Shown piece after piece: positions 37,970 to 51,062 of a stretch of DNA of 64,000 nt. Positions within the stretch are counted from its first letter, which is position 1, and every line of letters starts with the position of its first letter. The translations under genes and the position numbers were made by a program. Below the pieces are notes generated by a model. The model saw nothing but the letters and a program-made list of their open reading frames with translations. It had not been told where the DNA came from and did not search any database. This DNA comes from Lysobacterales bacterium (lineage in GTDB: Bacteria > Pseudomonadota > Gammaproteobacteria > Xanthomonadales > SZUA-36), in NCBI GenBank assembly GCA_013001885.1, contig JABDLD010000016.1:1-64000 (forward strand), read 5' to 3'.

Positions 37970-38515
37970 ATGAGCAAATCAATTCAGGATCAATTGCTGG
38001 CCCTTGGACTGGCCAGCAAAAAGCCATCAAAGCAAAAACGGCCGACAGGTAAAGCCGCACAGCGCAGGCGAAAGGCCGGACCCGTCGGGGATAAAATCCC
38101 GCCGGGCGAACTGACGCTCGAGCAGGCTTATGCGCTCAAAAAAAAGGACGAGCAGAAACGGGCCGACCAGGCGCGCAGGGAGAAACAGGAAGAGGATCGC
38201 CGGCGCAAGAAACTCAACCATGAGATCCGGTCGATCGTCAAGACTAACCGGCTTAACCACGATGATGCAGAAATTGCGCGCAACTTCATGTTTCGGGGGC
38301 GAATACGTAAAGTTCATGTCACGCCGGACCAATTGCAGGCACTGAACAGCGGTGAGCTGGGAATTGCCTACCTTTCCGGCGGTTATCACTTGCTGACCAA
38401 AGAACACACGGAGCAAGTGCGTGGGCTGTCGGCTGATCATGTGCCCAACCTGGTGGAGTCAAGGCCGGATGAGGATGAAGGTGAATTTCCGGTACCGGAC
38501 GACCTCACCTGGTGA
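37970..38515 (+). CDS. DUF2058 family protein (YaiL-like)
   Basis: A 181-residue, highly charged protein: an N-terminal LGL motif (QDQLLALGLASKKPSK), a lysine/arginine-rich coiled coil (about residues 50-90) and a C-terminal globular part containing FMFRGRIRKVHVTPDQLQAL. This matches the DUF2058 family typified by E. coli YaiL; its function is unknown, and nucleic-acid binding is plausible from its charge. It ends 6 bases before the convergent metH gene. Confidence 0.85.
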   Translation: MSKSIQDQLLALGLASKKPSKQKRPTGKAAQRRRKAGPVGDKIPPGELTLEQAYALKKKDEQKRADQARREKQEEDRRRKKLNHEIRSIVKTNRLNHDDAEIARNFMFRGRIRKVHVTPDQLQALNSGELGIAYLSGGYHLLTKEHTEQVRGLSADHVPNLVESRPDEDEGEFPVPDDLTW

Positions 38516-38521
38516 GCCGCT

Positions 38522-42222
<3,701 letters not shown>

Positions 42223-42226
<4 letters not shown>

Positions 42227-43176
42227 TGTCGGGTGGCGTAAAGTGACAAGACGGAAAAATTCGGGGTGCGCTTTTCAATCGCCGAGACCGTGCAGGTCCG
42301 GACCTGTAGCCCGGCTTCAGTACTCAGTTTTTCCAGCCGGGCGGTTGTAAATCCCAGGTTGACGTGGTTGAAAGGTTCAACGGCCTTGGCGTGTTGATGC
42401 TTCTGCAGCGTCACGGCCAGCAACTTTCCGCCTGGGCGCAGCACCCTCGCTGCTTCGCGGAATACCTGTTCGGGACTGTTCGTATACGTGAGCGCGTGCA
42501 TCAACAGGACTGTGTCAAACGAGGCGTCAGCAACGGGCAGTTCGTGCATGTCGCCCAATTCGAACTCGACGTTTGCCAGTGCCCCCACTCTTTGCCGGCC
42601 GGCTTCAACGACACGCTCACTGAGATCGAGGCAGACTATGCTGCGGGCAGTGGGAGCCAGCAGTTCAGCTAAAACGCCGTCGCCGGAAGCAATATCCAGC
42701 ACGTCACCCGGCTCCAGCAGGTGCACCAGGCCGCGCGCGGTAGCCTCCCAGGTACGGCCCGGGGAATAATGCCGTTCCATGTCGCCCGCCACACTGTCGG
42801 CCCACGTCTGTGTGCCCTTGCGCTTGTGCAGTATCTGCGGAATCCGCTCGAGGTCCTGCTGCAACAGCGGGTCATTGGTGTTCTTGCTGAGAAACTGCCA
42901 GAGTTCGTTCAGGCTTGAGTCGGTAATGCCGGTCGCGATACGGTAGTACACGAAGACGCCGTCCCGCCGGTCGGACACCAATCCGGCCTCTTTAAGTTTT
43001 GCAAGGTGGGTGGAAACACGGGGTTGGGCCAGTTGCGTGATCCCCGCCAGTTCCGCCACGCTCATTTCTTCACGCTCGAGTAACAGCAAAAGCCGCAAAC
43101 GGGTGGGGTCCGCAAGCAGCCGGCAGTGGTGCGAAGCCAGGGCCAGATCCATGGCAGTTTTGTCGGGCAAATGCAT
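42223..43176 (-). CDS. ArsR-type regulator fused to SAM methyltransferase domain, SahR-like
   Basis: A 317-residue two-domain protein. Residues about 8-95 form an ArsR winged helix ([45 protein letters not shown]). Residues about 140-310 form a class I methyltransferase fold with motif [17 protein letters not shown]. This fusion, placed before metH, matches SahR-type regulators, which sense S-adenosylhomocysteine and control methionine-cycle genes. The methyltransferase part probably serves as the ligand-binding domain. It overlaps metH by 4 bases, and an inverted repeat immediately upstream covers its ribosome-site region, suggesting autoregulation. Catalytic activity is not excluded. Confidence 0.88.
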
Positions 43177-43204
43177 ATATCTTTATATCTTGATTTAAAG
43201 ATAA
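43177..43204. promoter_or_regulatory. Candidate operator of the ArsR-methyltransferase regulator
   Basis: Inverted repeat TATCTTTA (43178-43185) / TAAAGATA (43196-43203) with a 10-base AT-rich centre; the left side also holds a direct repeat of ATATCTT with 8-base period (43177 and 43185). It abuts the regulator's start codon at 43176 and lies between sahR-like-metH and the divergent gdhB gene, so it could affect both. Confidence 0.65.
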
Positions 43205-43275
43205 GGTGCAGGTTATCGGTTGGGCTGGCAAAGGTCAATAGTGCGGCCGTTAGAGCATTAATTCCTATTGCTAGC

Positions 43276-43281
43276 TATAAT
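43276..43281 (+). promoter_or_regulatory. Probable -10 box of gdhB
   Basis: A perfect TATAAT lies 46 bases upstream of the gdhB ATG. No convincing -35 hexamer is seen at the right spacing. Confidence 0.4.
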
Positions 43282-43327
43282 TCCGGTTGCTTGCAGCACG
43301 CCCATCGTTCTTCAGGACCGCCAAATA

Positions 43328-46300
43328 ATGACCCACGATACGGAAAAACAAAAAGCGTCCCTCACGCAGCAGATCATCACCAGTCTAAAAAAGCAGTTGA
43401 AGGGTGACGACGCCAAAAGAGCGGTTTGTTATGTTGAGCAGTGCTTTCGGCGGGTTCCGGTAGAGGATCTTGCCTCTTATGCCCCTCAGACGCTCGCGGC
43501 TATGGTCGTCGGCCAGCTTGAATTTCTGAAGCTGCGCCAACCGGGTGAAATTCTGATCCGGGTATTCAACCCGCGACTGGACGTCGATGGATGGGAATCG
43601 CCGCATACCATTATCGAGATGGTTAACGACGATACGCCGTTCCTGGTCGATTCGGCATCTCTGACGCTGAACGAAATCGACCTAAGCATCCATCTCATCA
43701 TTCACCCGGTCATCCGCCTGGGCCGCGATGCCAAAGGGCAACTTGAGAAGGTTTTCAAGAAAAAGGAGGGCGCGGGAGTTCCAGAATCGGTCATGCATTT
43801 TCAGGTCGACCGCCGCACCGGAACCGAAGACCTGGAAAACATCAGGCTCCGTCTCGAATCCTCATTTACCGATGTCCACCGGGCCGTCGAGGATTGGCGC
43901 AAAATGGAGTCATCGGCGGTCGAGGCGGCGGAGAACCTCCGCAACTGGGGATCGAATGTCGAAGAAAAGTGGCTGCTGGAATACCGCGCGTTCCTGGATT
44001 GGCTTCAGGACGACCATTTCGTTTTCCTCGGGGCCAGGGATTACGAGGTTGTTCGCAGCCGGGGCGGCGGCGAACTGCGGATCGTGCCGGGTTCCGGCCT
44101 GGGGATATTGCGTGAAACTGAGGAGACGACACATTCCCGGCCGCTTGCCAGCCTCGCCGATGCGGCGCGCAAGCACCAACAACAGCCGCTGATTATCACC
44201 AAGACCAATGCGCGTTCGACCGTGCACCGTCTGGGTTATCTCGATTACATCGGAGTGCTGAAATTCGACAAGAAGGGCAGGACGATTGGCGAACGCCGTT
44301 TTCTTGGTTTGTTCACGTCGGCTGCCTACACCCTCAACGCAATGGATACGCCGCTGGTCAGGGCGCGTGCTCGCAATGTGCTGGCCAACTCGGGGCTAAT
44401 CAAGGGCAGTCATGCCTGGAAGTCCATGATTCATACCCTTGAAACCCTGCCCCGTGACGAACTTTACCAGGCCAGCTCCAGCCAGTTGCAACAGACCGCC
44501 ATGGGCGTGCTGAACCTGCAGGAACGCCAACGCGTCCGCTTGTTCATTCGCCAGGAACGGTACAGTCGGTTTTATTCCTGTCTGGTCTATCTTCCGCGGG
44601 AACGCTTCAACACGGAGAATCGTGAGGCGATCCAGGAAATTCTGAACCGGGCTTTGAGAGGCAGCCGGCTAGACTACGCTGTCCACATATCGGAGTCAAA
44701 GCTGGCCAGGCTCCAGGTTATCGTGCGTCCCAGGCGCGGCGCTGAGGTGCTTTTTGATGTCGAAGCACTGGAGAACAAAATCGTCGAGGCCGTGCGCTCC
44801 TGGACCGATGAGTTGCGCTCCATCCTGGTGCAAAAGAGGGGTGAGGAAGAGGGGCTCAAAATGGCGAGTCGCTTCGGGCGGGCGTTTCCTGAAGCTTACA
44901 AGGAAGATATTTCTCCTTGGGTCGCAGCGTTCGACGTGGAAAATGCGAATGCGGTTTATGAGGGCGCGGACCTTCGGATGAGCCTGTATCGCCCCAAAAA
45001 ACCGCGCAGCGGTATTATCCGCTTCAAGATTTTCCGCAATGACTCGCCGATCCCACTGTCGGACGTGCTTCCCATGCTGGAAAATCTCGGGCTTCATATC
45101 GTGAACGAAAGGCCATACGAGCTGAAAATGCCCGACGAGGAGCGGCTCTGGATTCAGGATTTTGACATGGTTCCCGCAGTCGACCGGGAACTGGACCTTG
45201 ACGTGATTCGTAACCTGTTCCAGGAAGCGTTCGAAAAAACACTGCGCGGCGAGACCGACAGTGACGGCTTCAATCGCCTGGTGATCGCCTCGCAGATGCA
45301 TTGGCGGCAGGTGAAGATTCTCAGGGCCTACTGCAAATACCTGTTGCAGACCGGCGTGCCTTTTTCGATGAATTACATGGCGGAGACCCTGTCGCGTCAC
45401 CCCGGAATCGCACGCCTTCTGGTGGAACTGTTCGAGGCGTCCTTTGACCCGGCCAGGGAACAGGAGACTGATTACCGGAAAGAACTGGCGAGCAAGCGGC
45501 TGGAACGCAGAATGACCGTTCTGATGAGCAAGGAAATCGCGGGTGACGGGGTACTGGCCGAGTTCCTGTCCGACATGGCTGCCGCGAGGGGGCAGCAGCG
45601 GGATGCCCAGGTCAATTCCATCACCAGAGCCTTCAGACGCGCGCTCGAGTCGGTCACCAGCCTGGATGAAGACCGGATGCTCTTTGCATTTTTCGAGGTC
45701 ATTCGGGCCACCCTGAGAACCAGTTATTTCCAGGTCGACGGCGATGGAGCGGCCCGGGAATACATTAGCTTCAAAATTGACTCTACCGCGCTTCCGGAAC
45801 TCCCGCGTCCCAAACCGTTTCGTGAGATCTGGGTCTACTCGCCGCGCGTCGAGGGCATCCACCTGCGCGGAGGAAAAATAGCGCGAGGCGGTCTTCGCTG
45901 GTCCGACCGCCGTGAGGATTTTCGGACCGAAGTGCTCGGCCTGATGAAAGCGCAGAGCGTAAAAAACACCATGATCGTCCCAGTCGGAGCGAAAGGCGGA
46001 TTCGTTGTGAAGCGCATGCCGGCGTCTGGCGAACGTGATGCAGTAATGCAGGAGGTTGTTAGCTGTTACAAGTTATTTATCAATGGCTTATTAGATATAA
46101 CGGATAACCTGGATAAGGACAAAATCATTCCCCCAACGGACGTGATCAGGCGGGACGATGACGATCCGTACCTGGTTGTCGCGGCGGACAAGGGAACGGC
46201 GACGTTTTCCGACACGGCGAATTCGGTCGCGGATCAGCACGGATTCTGGATGGGTGATGCCTTCGCGTCTGGCGGTTCGGTTGGATACGACCACAAGGGC

Positions 46301-48280
46301 ATGGGGATAACCGCGCGCGGCGCCTGGGAATGCGTTAAGCGCCATTTCCGCGAGTTGGGGAAAGACATTCAGCGGGAGCCGTTCACCGTGGTCGGCATCG
46401 GCGACATGAGCGGCGACGTGTTCGGCAACGGTATGCTGTTGTCGAGGCATACCCGTTTGCAGGCGGCCTTCAATCACCAGCACATATTTCTTGACCCCGA
46501 CCCGGACGTCAAAAAGAGCTACCAGGAGCGCAGGAGACTCTTCCGGCTGCCCCGTTCGAGCTGGACCGATTACCAGGCCGGGTTGATTTCAAGCGGTGGC
46601 GGTATCTTCTCTCGCCAGGAAAAAACCATTCCGCTCAGTCCCGAGGTCCGGGAATGGTTGGGCGTAGAGGCTGACCAGATGACGCCCAACGTGCTGATTC
46701 GCGAGCTATTGAAGGCGCCGGTCGACCTGCTCTGGAACGGCGGTATCGGGACCTACATCAAGTCTTCGTCCGAAGCGCACGCAGACGTGGGCGACTTGGC
46801 CAACAATGCCTTGCGGGTCAATGGCAGCGATCTGCGCTGCAAAGTGGTCGGGGAGGGCGGAAACCTGGGCCTGACCCAGAGGGGACGGGTCGAGTTTGCA
46901 CGCTGCGGTGGAATGGTCAACACCGATTTCATTGATAATTCCGCGGGTGTGGACACCTCCGACCACGAGGTTAACATCAAGCTTTTGCTGAATCTCGCGA
47001 TCCGGGCCGGCAAACTCGATTTAGACGGGCGCAACCGCCTGCTGGCGGAAATGACGAATGACGTGGCGGCACTGGTGCTGCGCAATAATTACCTGCAGAC
47101 GCAGGCCATTACCATGATGGATCACTTTTCCGGTCCCCGCCTCGGAGCCAAGCAGCATTTCATCAGAGTGCTCGAGGAACAGGGGTGGCTGGACCGGCAG
47201 CTCGAATCGCTGCCCGAGGACGAGGAGCTCGAAGAACGCAAGGACAAGGGTAAAGGACTGTTCAGGCCTGAGCTCGCGGTTTTGCTTTCCTACAGCAAGA
47301 TCATGCTGTACCAGCAGTTGCTCGGCTCCGATGTGCCTGAAGACAGCTATCTTTCGGGTGAGCTTTCGCGGTATTTCCCGGACCAGCTTCAGGATCGCAT
47401 GGGTTCGTTCATGCAGCAGCACCGGCTCAAGCGCGAGATTGTCGCAACGCAGGTAACCAACAGCCTGGTCAACCGGATGGGCGCTTCCTACACGCTGCGC
47501 ATGTGCGAAGACACGGGTGCATCGCCGGCGGAAGTGGCGCGCGCCTACACCATAGCGCGGGAGGTTTTCGGCGCACGCAATTTTTGGTCAAAAATCGAAA
47601 AGCTGGATAACAAAGTCAGCAGTGAACTCCAGATTGCTGCCTTGATCAGCATGTGGAAGCTGCTGCGGCAGGCGACACGCTGGCTGCTCAACCTGCAGGG
47701 CCGAAAACTGGACATAAGGTTGATGGTTGACCGGCTGGCCCCCGGGCTCAGCATTCTCGAGAAATTCATTGGCGATGCAATGAGTGCGGAGGAAAAAGAG
47801 GGACTCCAGACCCTGGCTCAACCCTATGTTGAAGGCGGTTTCAACCGCAAGCTGGCTGCACAGACAGTGATGCTCGAACGCCTTTTCCCGGCACTGGATG
47901 TCGTCGAAACCGCGGCCAGGCGGAAAACAGACGTCAAGCGCGTCGCGCGGGTCTTTTTCGGCCTGGGAGACACACTGGAATTGAAATGGTTGAAAAATCA
48001 TGTTGAGTCCCTGAAAGTATCCGGACAGTGGCACGCCGTCTCTCGCGCAAATTTGAGAGATGAACTGTTTTCGATTCACAATAACCTGGTGGAAAGGGTG
48101 TTACATGCCGACGGCAGAAAGAAAGAGCCGGTCAAAGCCTGGATGGAGTCCAACGGCGCTGAGGTTGAGCCCGTGCTGGATATGCTCAAAGACATGAGAA
48201 AGGGGGTAAAAATGGATTATCCGACCGTTTCTGTGGCCGTTCGCGCGCTTGAGCAACTCGTGGCAAAAACAGCCCCATGA
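43328..48280 (+). CDS. gdhB: NAD-specific glutamate dehydrogenase, large (180 kDa) type
   Basis: A 1650-residue enzyme of the very large NAD-GDH class, similar in size to Pseudomonas GdhB. It oxidises glutamate to 2-oxoglutarate and ammonium. Long regulatory N- and C-terminal regions flank the dehydrogenase core (about residues 830-1230), with GGLRWSDRREDFRTE, PVGAKGGFVVKR (Lys889 in the substrate region), GIGDMSGDVFGNGML and VVGEGGNLGLTQRGR. The ATG at 43328 has AGGA ten bases upstream; an upstream in-frame TTG at 43268 lies in the promoter. It overlaps nadK by 4 bases. The 2-oxoglutarate formed feeds sucAB. Confidence 0.96.
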   Translation: MTHDTEKQKASLTQQIITSLKKQLKGDDAKRAVCYVEQCFRRVPVEDLASYAPQTLAAMVVGQLEFLKLRQPGEILIRVFNPRLDVDGWESPHTIIEMVNDDTPFLVDSASLTLNEIDLSIHLIIHPVIRLGRDAKGQLEKVFKKKEGAGVPESVMHFQVDRRTGTEDLENIRLRLESSFTDVHRAVEDWRKMESSAVEAAENLRNWGSNVEEKWLLEYRAFLDWLQDDHFVFLGARDYEVVRSRGGGELRIVPGSGLGILRETEETTHSRPLASLADAARKHQQQPLIITKTNARSTVHRLGYLDYIGVLKFDKKGRTIGERRFLGLFTSAAYTLNAMDTPLVRARARNVLANSGLIKGSHAWKSMIHTLETLPRDELYQASSSQLQQTAMGVLNLQERQRVRLFIRQERYSRFYSCLVYLPRERFNTENREAIQEILNRALRGSRLDYAVHISESKLARLQVIVRPRRGAEVLFDVEALENKIVEAVRSWTDELRSILVQKRGEEEGLKMASRFGRAFPEAYKEDISPWVAAFDVENANAVYEGADLRMSLYRPKKPRSGIIRFKIFRNDSPIPLSDVLPMLENLGLHIVNERPYELKMPDEERLWIQDFDMVPAVDRELDLDVIRNLFQEAFEKTLRGETDSDGFNRLVIASQMHWRQVKILRAYCKYLLQTGVPFSMNYMAETLSRHPGIARLLVELFEASFDPAREQETDYRKELASKRLERRMTVLMSKEIAGDGVLAEFLSDMAAARGQQRDAQVNSITRAFRRALESVTSLDEDRMLFAFFEVIRATLRTSYFQVDGDGAAREYISFKIDSTALPELPRPKPFREIWVYSPRVEGIHLRGGKIARGGLRWSDRREDFRTEVLGLMKAQSVKNTMIVPVGAKGGFVVKRMPASGERDAVMQEVVSCYKLFINGLLDITDNLDKDKIIPPTDVIRRDDDDPYLVVAADKGTATFSDTANSVADQHGFWMGDAFASGGSVGYDHKGMGITARGAWECVKRHFRELGKDIQREPFTVVGIGDMSGDVFGNGMLLSRHTRLQAAFNHQHIFLDPDPDVKKSYQERRRLFRLPRSSWTDYQAGLISSGGGIFSRQEKTIPLSPEVREWLGVEADQMTPNVLIRELLKAPVDLLWNGGIGTYIKSSSEAHADVGDLANNALRVNGSDLRCKVVGEGGNLGLTQRGRVEFARCGGMVNTDFIDNSAGVDTSDHEVNIKLLLNLAIRAGKLDLDGRNRLLAEMTNDVAALVLRNNYLQTQAITMMDHFSGPRLGAKQHFIRVLEEQGWLDRQLESLPEDEELEERKDKGKGLFRPELAVLLSYSKIMLYQQLLGSDVPEDSYLSGELSRYFPDQLQDRMGSFMQQHRLKREIVATQVTNSLVNRMGASYTLRMCEDTGASPAEVARAYTIAREVFGARNFWSKIEKLDNKVSSELQIAALISMWKLLRQATRWLLNLQGRKLDIRLMVDRLAPGLSILEKFIGDAMSAEEKEGLQTLAQPYVEGGFNRKLAAQTVMLERLFPALDVVETAARRKTDVKRVARVFFGLGDTLELKWLKNHVESLKVSGQWHAVSRANLRDELFSIHNNLVERVLHADGRKKEPVKAWMESNGAEVEPVLDMLKDMRKGVKMDYPTVSVAVRALEQLVAKTAP

Positions 48281-49044
48281 CGGCCGACCGTAAAATTCAC
48301 TTCGTCGCAAGCCAGACCGAGGCAGCACAGCGGGCGATGCAGGCTCTGCAAGCGCGCTACGATCAGTCCGAGATGGGCGAAGCAGACGTTATCGTGGCCC
48401 TGGGCGGCGATGGCTTCATGTTGCGCACACTGCACCGTTTCCTGCCCGAAGACCTGCCGGTATATGGAATGAAACTGGGGGAAGTCGGCTTCCTGATGAA
48501 CCGGTTCAGAGAGGACGATCTGCACGCCCGGCTGAACGCCGCAGACGTGGTTGAGTTGAATCCGCTGTGCATGATCGCAACGACCGAGGCAGGCAGTGAA
48601 GCACGGGCGCTGGCGATCAACGAAGTCGCTCTGTTGCGGCAACTGAACCAGGCGGCCCACATACGGGTTCTGGTGAACGGCTCGGTCAAAGTAGAGGATC
48701 TGGTTTGTGACGGCGTGCTGGTGTCAACCGCCGCCGGCAGTTCCGCCTACAACCTCTCTGCCCAGGGGCCCATTCTTCCTCTCGGAACCGAAGCCATGGC
48801 GCTGACCCCGATATCGCCCTTTCGGCCCCGGCGCTGGCGCGGAGCCGTGCTGCCTTCGACCGCACGCGTGCGCTTCGAGGTGCTCGATAATTACAAGCGG
48901 CCGGTCAGCGCGACGGCCGACGCGCACGAGATACGCAACGTGGTCAGCGTCGATGTGTACGAAGCCAAAGACATCACGCTGAAACTGATGTTCGACCCGG
49001 ACCATTCGCTGGAACAACGGATTCTCGACGAACAATTTCTGTAG
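48277..49044 (+). CDS. nadK: NAD kinase, Xanthomonadales/alphaproteobacterial type
   Basis: A 255-residue kinase that phosphorylates NAD to NADP. The GGDG motif (residues 43-46, VALGGDGFMLRTL) and the NE pair (Asn115-Glu116) are intact. The sequence KLGEVGFLMNRF and the C-terminal ALTPISPFRPRRWRGAVLP follow the short form found in Xanthomonas and alphaproteobacteria, not the 292-residue E. coli form. The ATG overlaps the gdhB stop (ATGA), so cells making NAD-linked glutamate dehydrogenase also make the enzyme that turns NAD into NADP. Confidence 0.94.
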   Translation: MTADRKIHFVASQTEAAQRAMQALQARYDQSEMGEADVIVALGGDGFMLRTLHRFLPEDLPVYGMKLGEVGFLMNRFREDDLHARLNAADVVELNPLCMIATTEAGSEARALAINEVALLRQLNQAAHIRVLVNGSVKVEDLVCDGVLVSTAAGSSAYNLSAQGPILPLGTEAMALTPISPFRPRRWRGAVLPSTARVRFEVLDNYKRPVSATADAHEIRNVVSVDVYEAKDITLKLMFDPDHSLEQRILDEQFL

Positions 49045-49052
49045 GAGACTTC

Positions 49053-49505
49053 ATGCAATCGGTGCTTTTCGTCTGTATGGGCAATATCTGCCGTTCTCCG
49101 ACCGCTGAGGGAATTTTTCGCAAGCTGGTGTCGGAAGCCGGCCGGGATGCGGACTTTTCGATCGATTCCGCCGGAACGATCGGTTATCACGCCGGTCACA
49201 AGGCCGACAGCCGCATGCGCTCGGCCGCTGCCGCGAGGGGCTACGATTTGACCAGCATGGCACGCCGGATTGAAACGGAAGATTTTCACCAGTTCGACTG
49301 GATCGTCACCATGGACGATGACAATTTCCGTGACGTGAACCGGATCAACCCAGAAGCGCGTGCGCGCGTCGTCCGAATGTGTGAGTACTGTGAATCGCAT
49401 GACGTGAGCGAGGTGCCCGATCCTTATTACGGCGGGGAACAAGGGTTCCATACGGTGATCGATATTCTTGAGGACGCCTGCGGGAATTTCCTGCGCCGCG
49501 TCTGA
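49053..49505 (+). CDS. Low-molecular-weight protein tyrosine phosphatase family
   Basis: A 150-residue phosphatase with the P-loop VCMGNICRSPTAEG (nucleophile Cys8, Cys13, Arg14, Ser15) and general acid Asp123 in DPYYGG. By family it could act on tyrosine-phosphorylated proteins. Its position just before a fructosamine-kinase gene suggests instead a ribulosamine/erythrulosamine 5-phosphate phosphatase, an activity shown for such LMW-PTP homologues in other bacteria. It lies 8 bases after nadK. Confidence 0.92.
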   Translation: MQSVLFVCMGNICRSPTAEGIFRKLVSEAGRDADFSIDSAGTIGYHAGHKADSRMRSAAAARGYDLTSMARRIETEDFHQFDWIVTMDDDNFRDVNRINPEARARVVRMCEYCESHDVSEVPDPYYGGEQGFHTVIDILEDACGNFLRRV

Positions 49506-49518
49506 TTCGCATCAACTG

Positions 49519-50430
49519 ATGACGGGCCGTTATCCAAAAATTCTGGATCAGCTGGGCCGCGGTTGTCCGGTGAAACTCGACCGCGTTGGCGGCGGCTGCA
49601 TTGCCGATGCCCGGGTCGCCGTGTTCGCCGACGGCAGCCAGGTGTTTATCAAAACGCTGGAAAACGCGCCGGGAATGTTCGAATGCGAAGCAACCGGGCT
49701 GCGGGAACTTGCCAGGGCCGGTGCAATCCGCGTGCCGGAAGTGCTCGCGGTAGGCAACAACGCGCTGGTGCTGGAATTGATCAGATCAACGGCGCGGCGG
49801 CCGGACTTTTTTGAGTCTTTTGGTCGTGCTTTTGCCCATTTGCATCAATATCATGGTCCGGGCTGCGGCTTTTCCCAGGACAATTTCATTGGCTCCACGC
49901 CTCAGCACAACGCACCGCTGGCTGGTGATTGGGAATCTCTGAGCGGCCGTGCCGACGGCACTGACGACGGATCTTCATGGCCCGGGTTCTTCCTGCAAAG
50001 ACGTTTGCGGTTCCAGGTCCGCCTGGCGGCCGAACGCGGCCACGGTCAGGATCTGACGCGGTTGCTCGATCGGGCAGAGGACCGAATAACCGGATTGCTG
50101 GGCGCCTCGACTGAGCCTCCCAGCCTGCTGCACGGCGACCTGTGGGGCGGGAATTTTATCGTCGATGAGAAAGGCGAAGCCTGCTTGATCGACCCCGCCG
50201 TATATTACGGTCATCGCGAGGCCGATCTGGCCATGACTCGGCTGTTCGGCGGGTTTGAACCCGCCTTTTACCAGTCTTATTGTGAGGTTTCGCCGTTGCA
50301 ACCGGGTCACGAGGAGCGCCTGCCGGTTTACCAGCTTTACCACCTGCTGAACCACCTGAATCTGTTTGGCGCCGCCTACTATTCTCAGTGTTCGCGGATT
50401 CTTCAGCGTTATTCTGAATCTTCAGGCTGA
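49519..50430 (+). CDS. Fructosamine/ribulosamine 3-kinase family protein
   Basis: A 303-residue kinase of the fructosamine-3-kinase family: ATP-site region VGGGCIADAR, FIKTLENAPGMFECEATGL, and the catalytic LLHGDLWGGNFIVDEKG followed by CLIDPAVYYGHREADLAM. Bacterial members mostly phosphorylate ribulosamines or erythrulosamines on proteins, which makes the sugar fall off (deglycation). The ATG at 49519 gives family length; earlier in-frame codons overlap the phosphatase gene. The 3' end overlaps the convergent yceH gene by 22 bases. Confidence 0.9.
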   Translation: MTGRYPKILDQLGRGCPVKLDRVGGGCIADARVAVFADGSQVFIKTLENAPGMFECEATGLRELARAGAIRVPEVLAVGNNALVLELIRSTARRPDFFESFGRAFAHLHQYHGPGCGFSQDNFIGSTPQHNAPLAGDWESLSGRADGTDDGSSWPGFFLQRRLRFQVRLAAERGHGQDLTRLLDRAEDRITGLLGASTEPPSLLHGDLWGGNFIVDEKGEACLIDPAVYYGHREADLAMTRLFGGFEPAFYQSYCEVSPLQPGHEERLPVYQLYHLLNHLNLFGAAYYSQCSRILQRYSESSG

Positions 50431-51047
50431 AGTCGCGTCCTCAGCTGTTCAAGTTCCAGGCGCAGCAATTCCACAGCGTCTTCCAACGCATCCACCCGGC
50501 TTGATAGCCCGCCCGCGGAGGGCCGGCTGCCGGTGTAATCCGCGGGTTCAGGTACTTCAGGCTCGCCACACAACAGATGGGCGTAGCGGATTTCTTTTTG
50601 CCCCGGCTGCCGCGGCAGCGCAGCCGCCAGTGGCGGTTCGTGCTCGGCGAGGCGCTGCAGAGTGTACTGCACATCATCGAGGTCATCGAATTCAAACAGG
50701 CGGTGCGCATGGGTTTTCAGTTCACCCAGTGTCTGCGGGCCGCGCAGCATCAGCGGACACAACAGGGCAAGCCCCTTACTCTGCAGCCCCAGCGCTTTTC
50801 CGGCCTGGTGCTCGTACTTGGGAACCCGCGCGCCCCAGACTTCGGAGACCATTCCCAGAGACTCGAGCTCCCGCAAGGTATGGCCGATGTCGCCCTCGTT
50901 GTAGGCGGTGACGGGGTTTCGCGCCGTTTTCTGGTTACAGGCGTTTTTCAGGCTGTTCAGTGTCAGCGGGTATTGCTCGGGAGTCGTTTCTTTTTTTTCG
51001 ATCAGGCAGCCAAGTACCCTTGCCTGCATGGTGGTCAATTCGTTCAT
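50409..51047 (-). CDS. YceH family (DUF480) protein
   Basis: A 212-residue protein made of two winged-helix-like repeats (about residues 1-80 and 85-165: QARVLGCLIEKKETTPEQYPLTLN, LLCPLMLRGPQTLGELKTH) and a C-terminal coiled coil (about 180-210). This is the DUF480 family exemplified by E. coli YceH; its function is unknown. The ATG at 51047 has AGGA 8 bases upstream. It is the last gene of the operon beginning with the LolA-like protein, 15 bases after the barrel gene. Confidence 0.9.
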   Translation of the reverse strand: MNELTTMQARVLGCLIEKKETTPEQYPLTLNSLKNACNQKTARNPVTAYNEGDIGHTLRELESLGMVSEVWGARVPKYEHQAGKALGLQSKGLALLCPLMLRGPQTLGELKTHAHRLFEFDDLDDVQYTLQRLAEHEPPLAAALPRQPGQKEIRYAHLLCGEPEVPEPADYTGSRPSAGGLSSRVDALEDAVELLRLELEQLRTRLQPEDSE

Positions 51048-51062
51048 GCCCAATGTCCTTTG

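Noticed and set aside
44696-45862. A 388-codon open frame on the minus strand
   Set aside because: It is antisense to gdhB, which is uninterrupted and conserved across this part.
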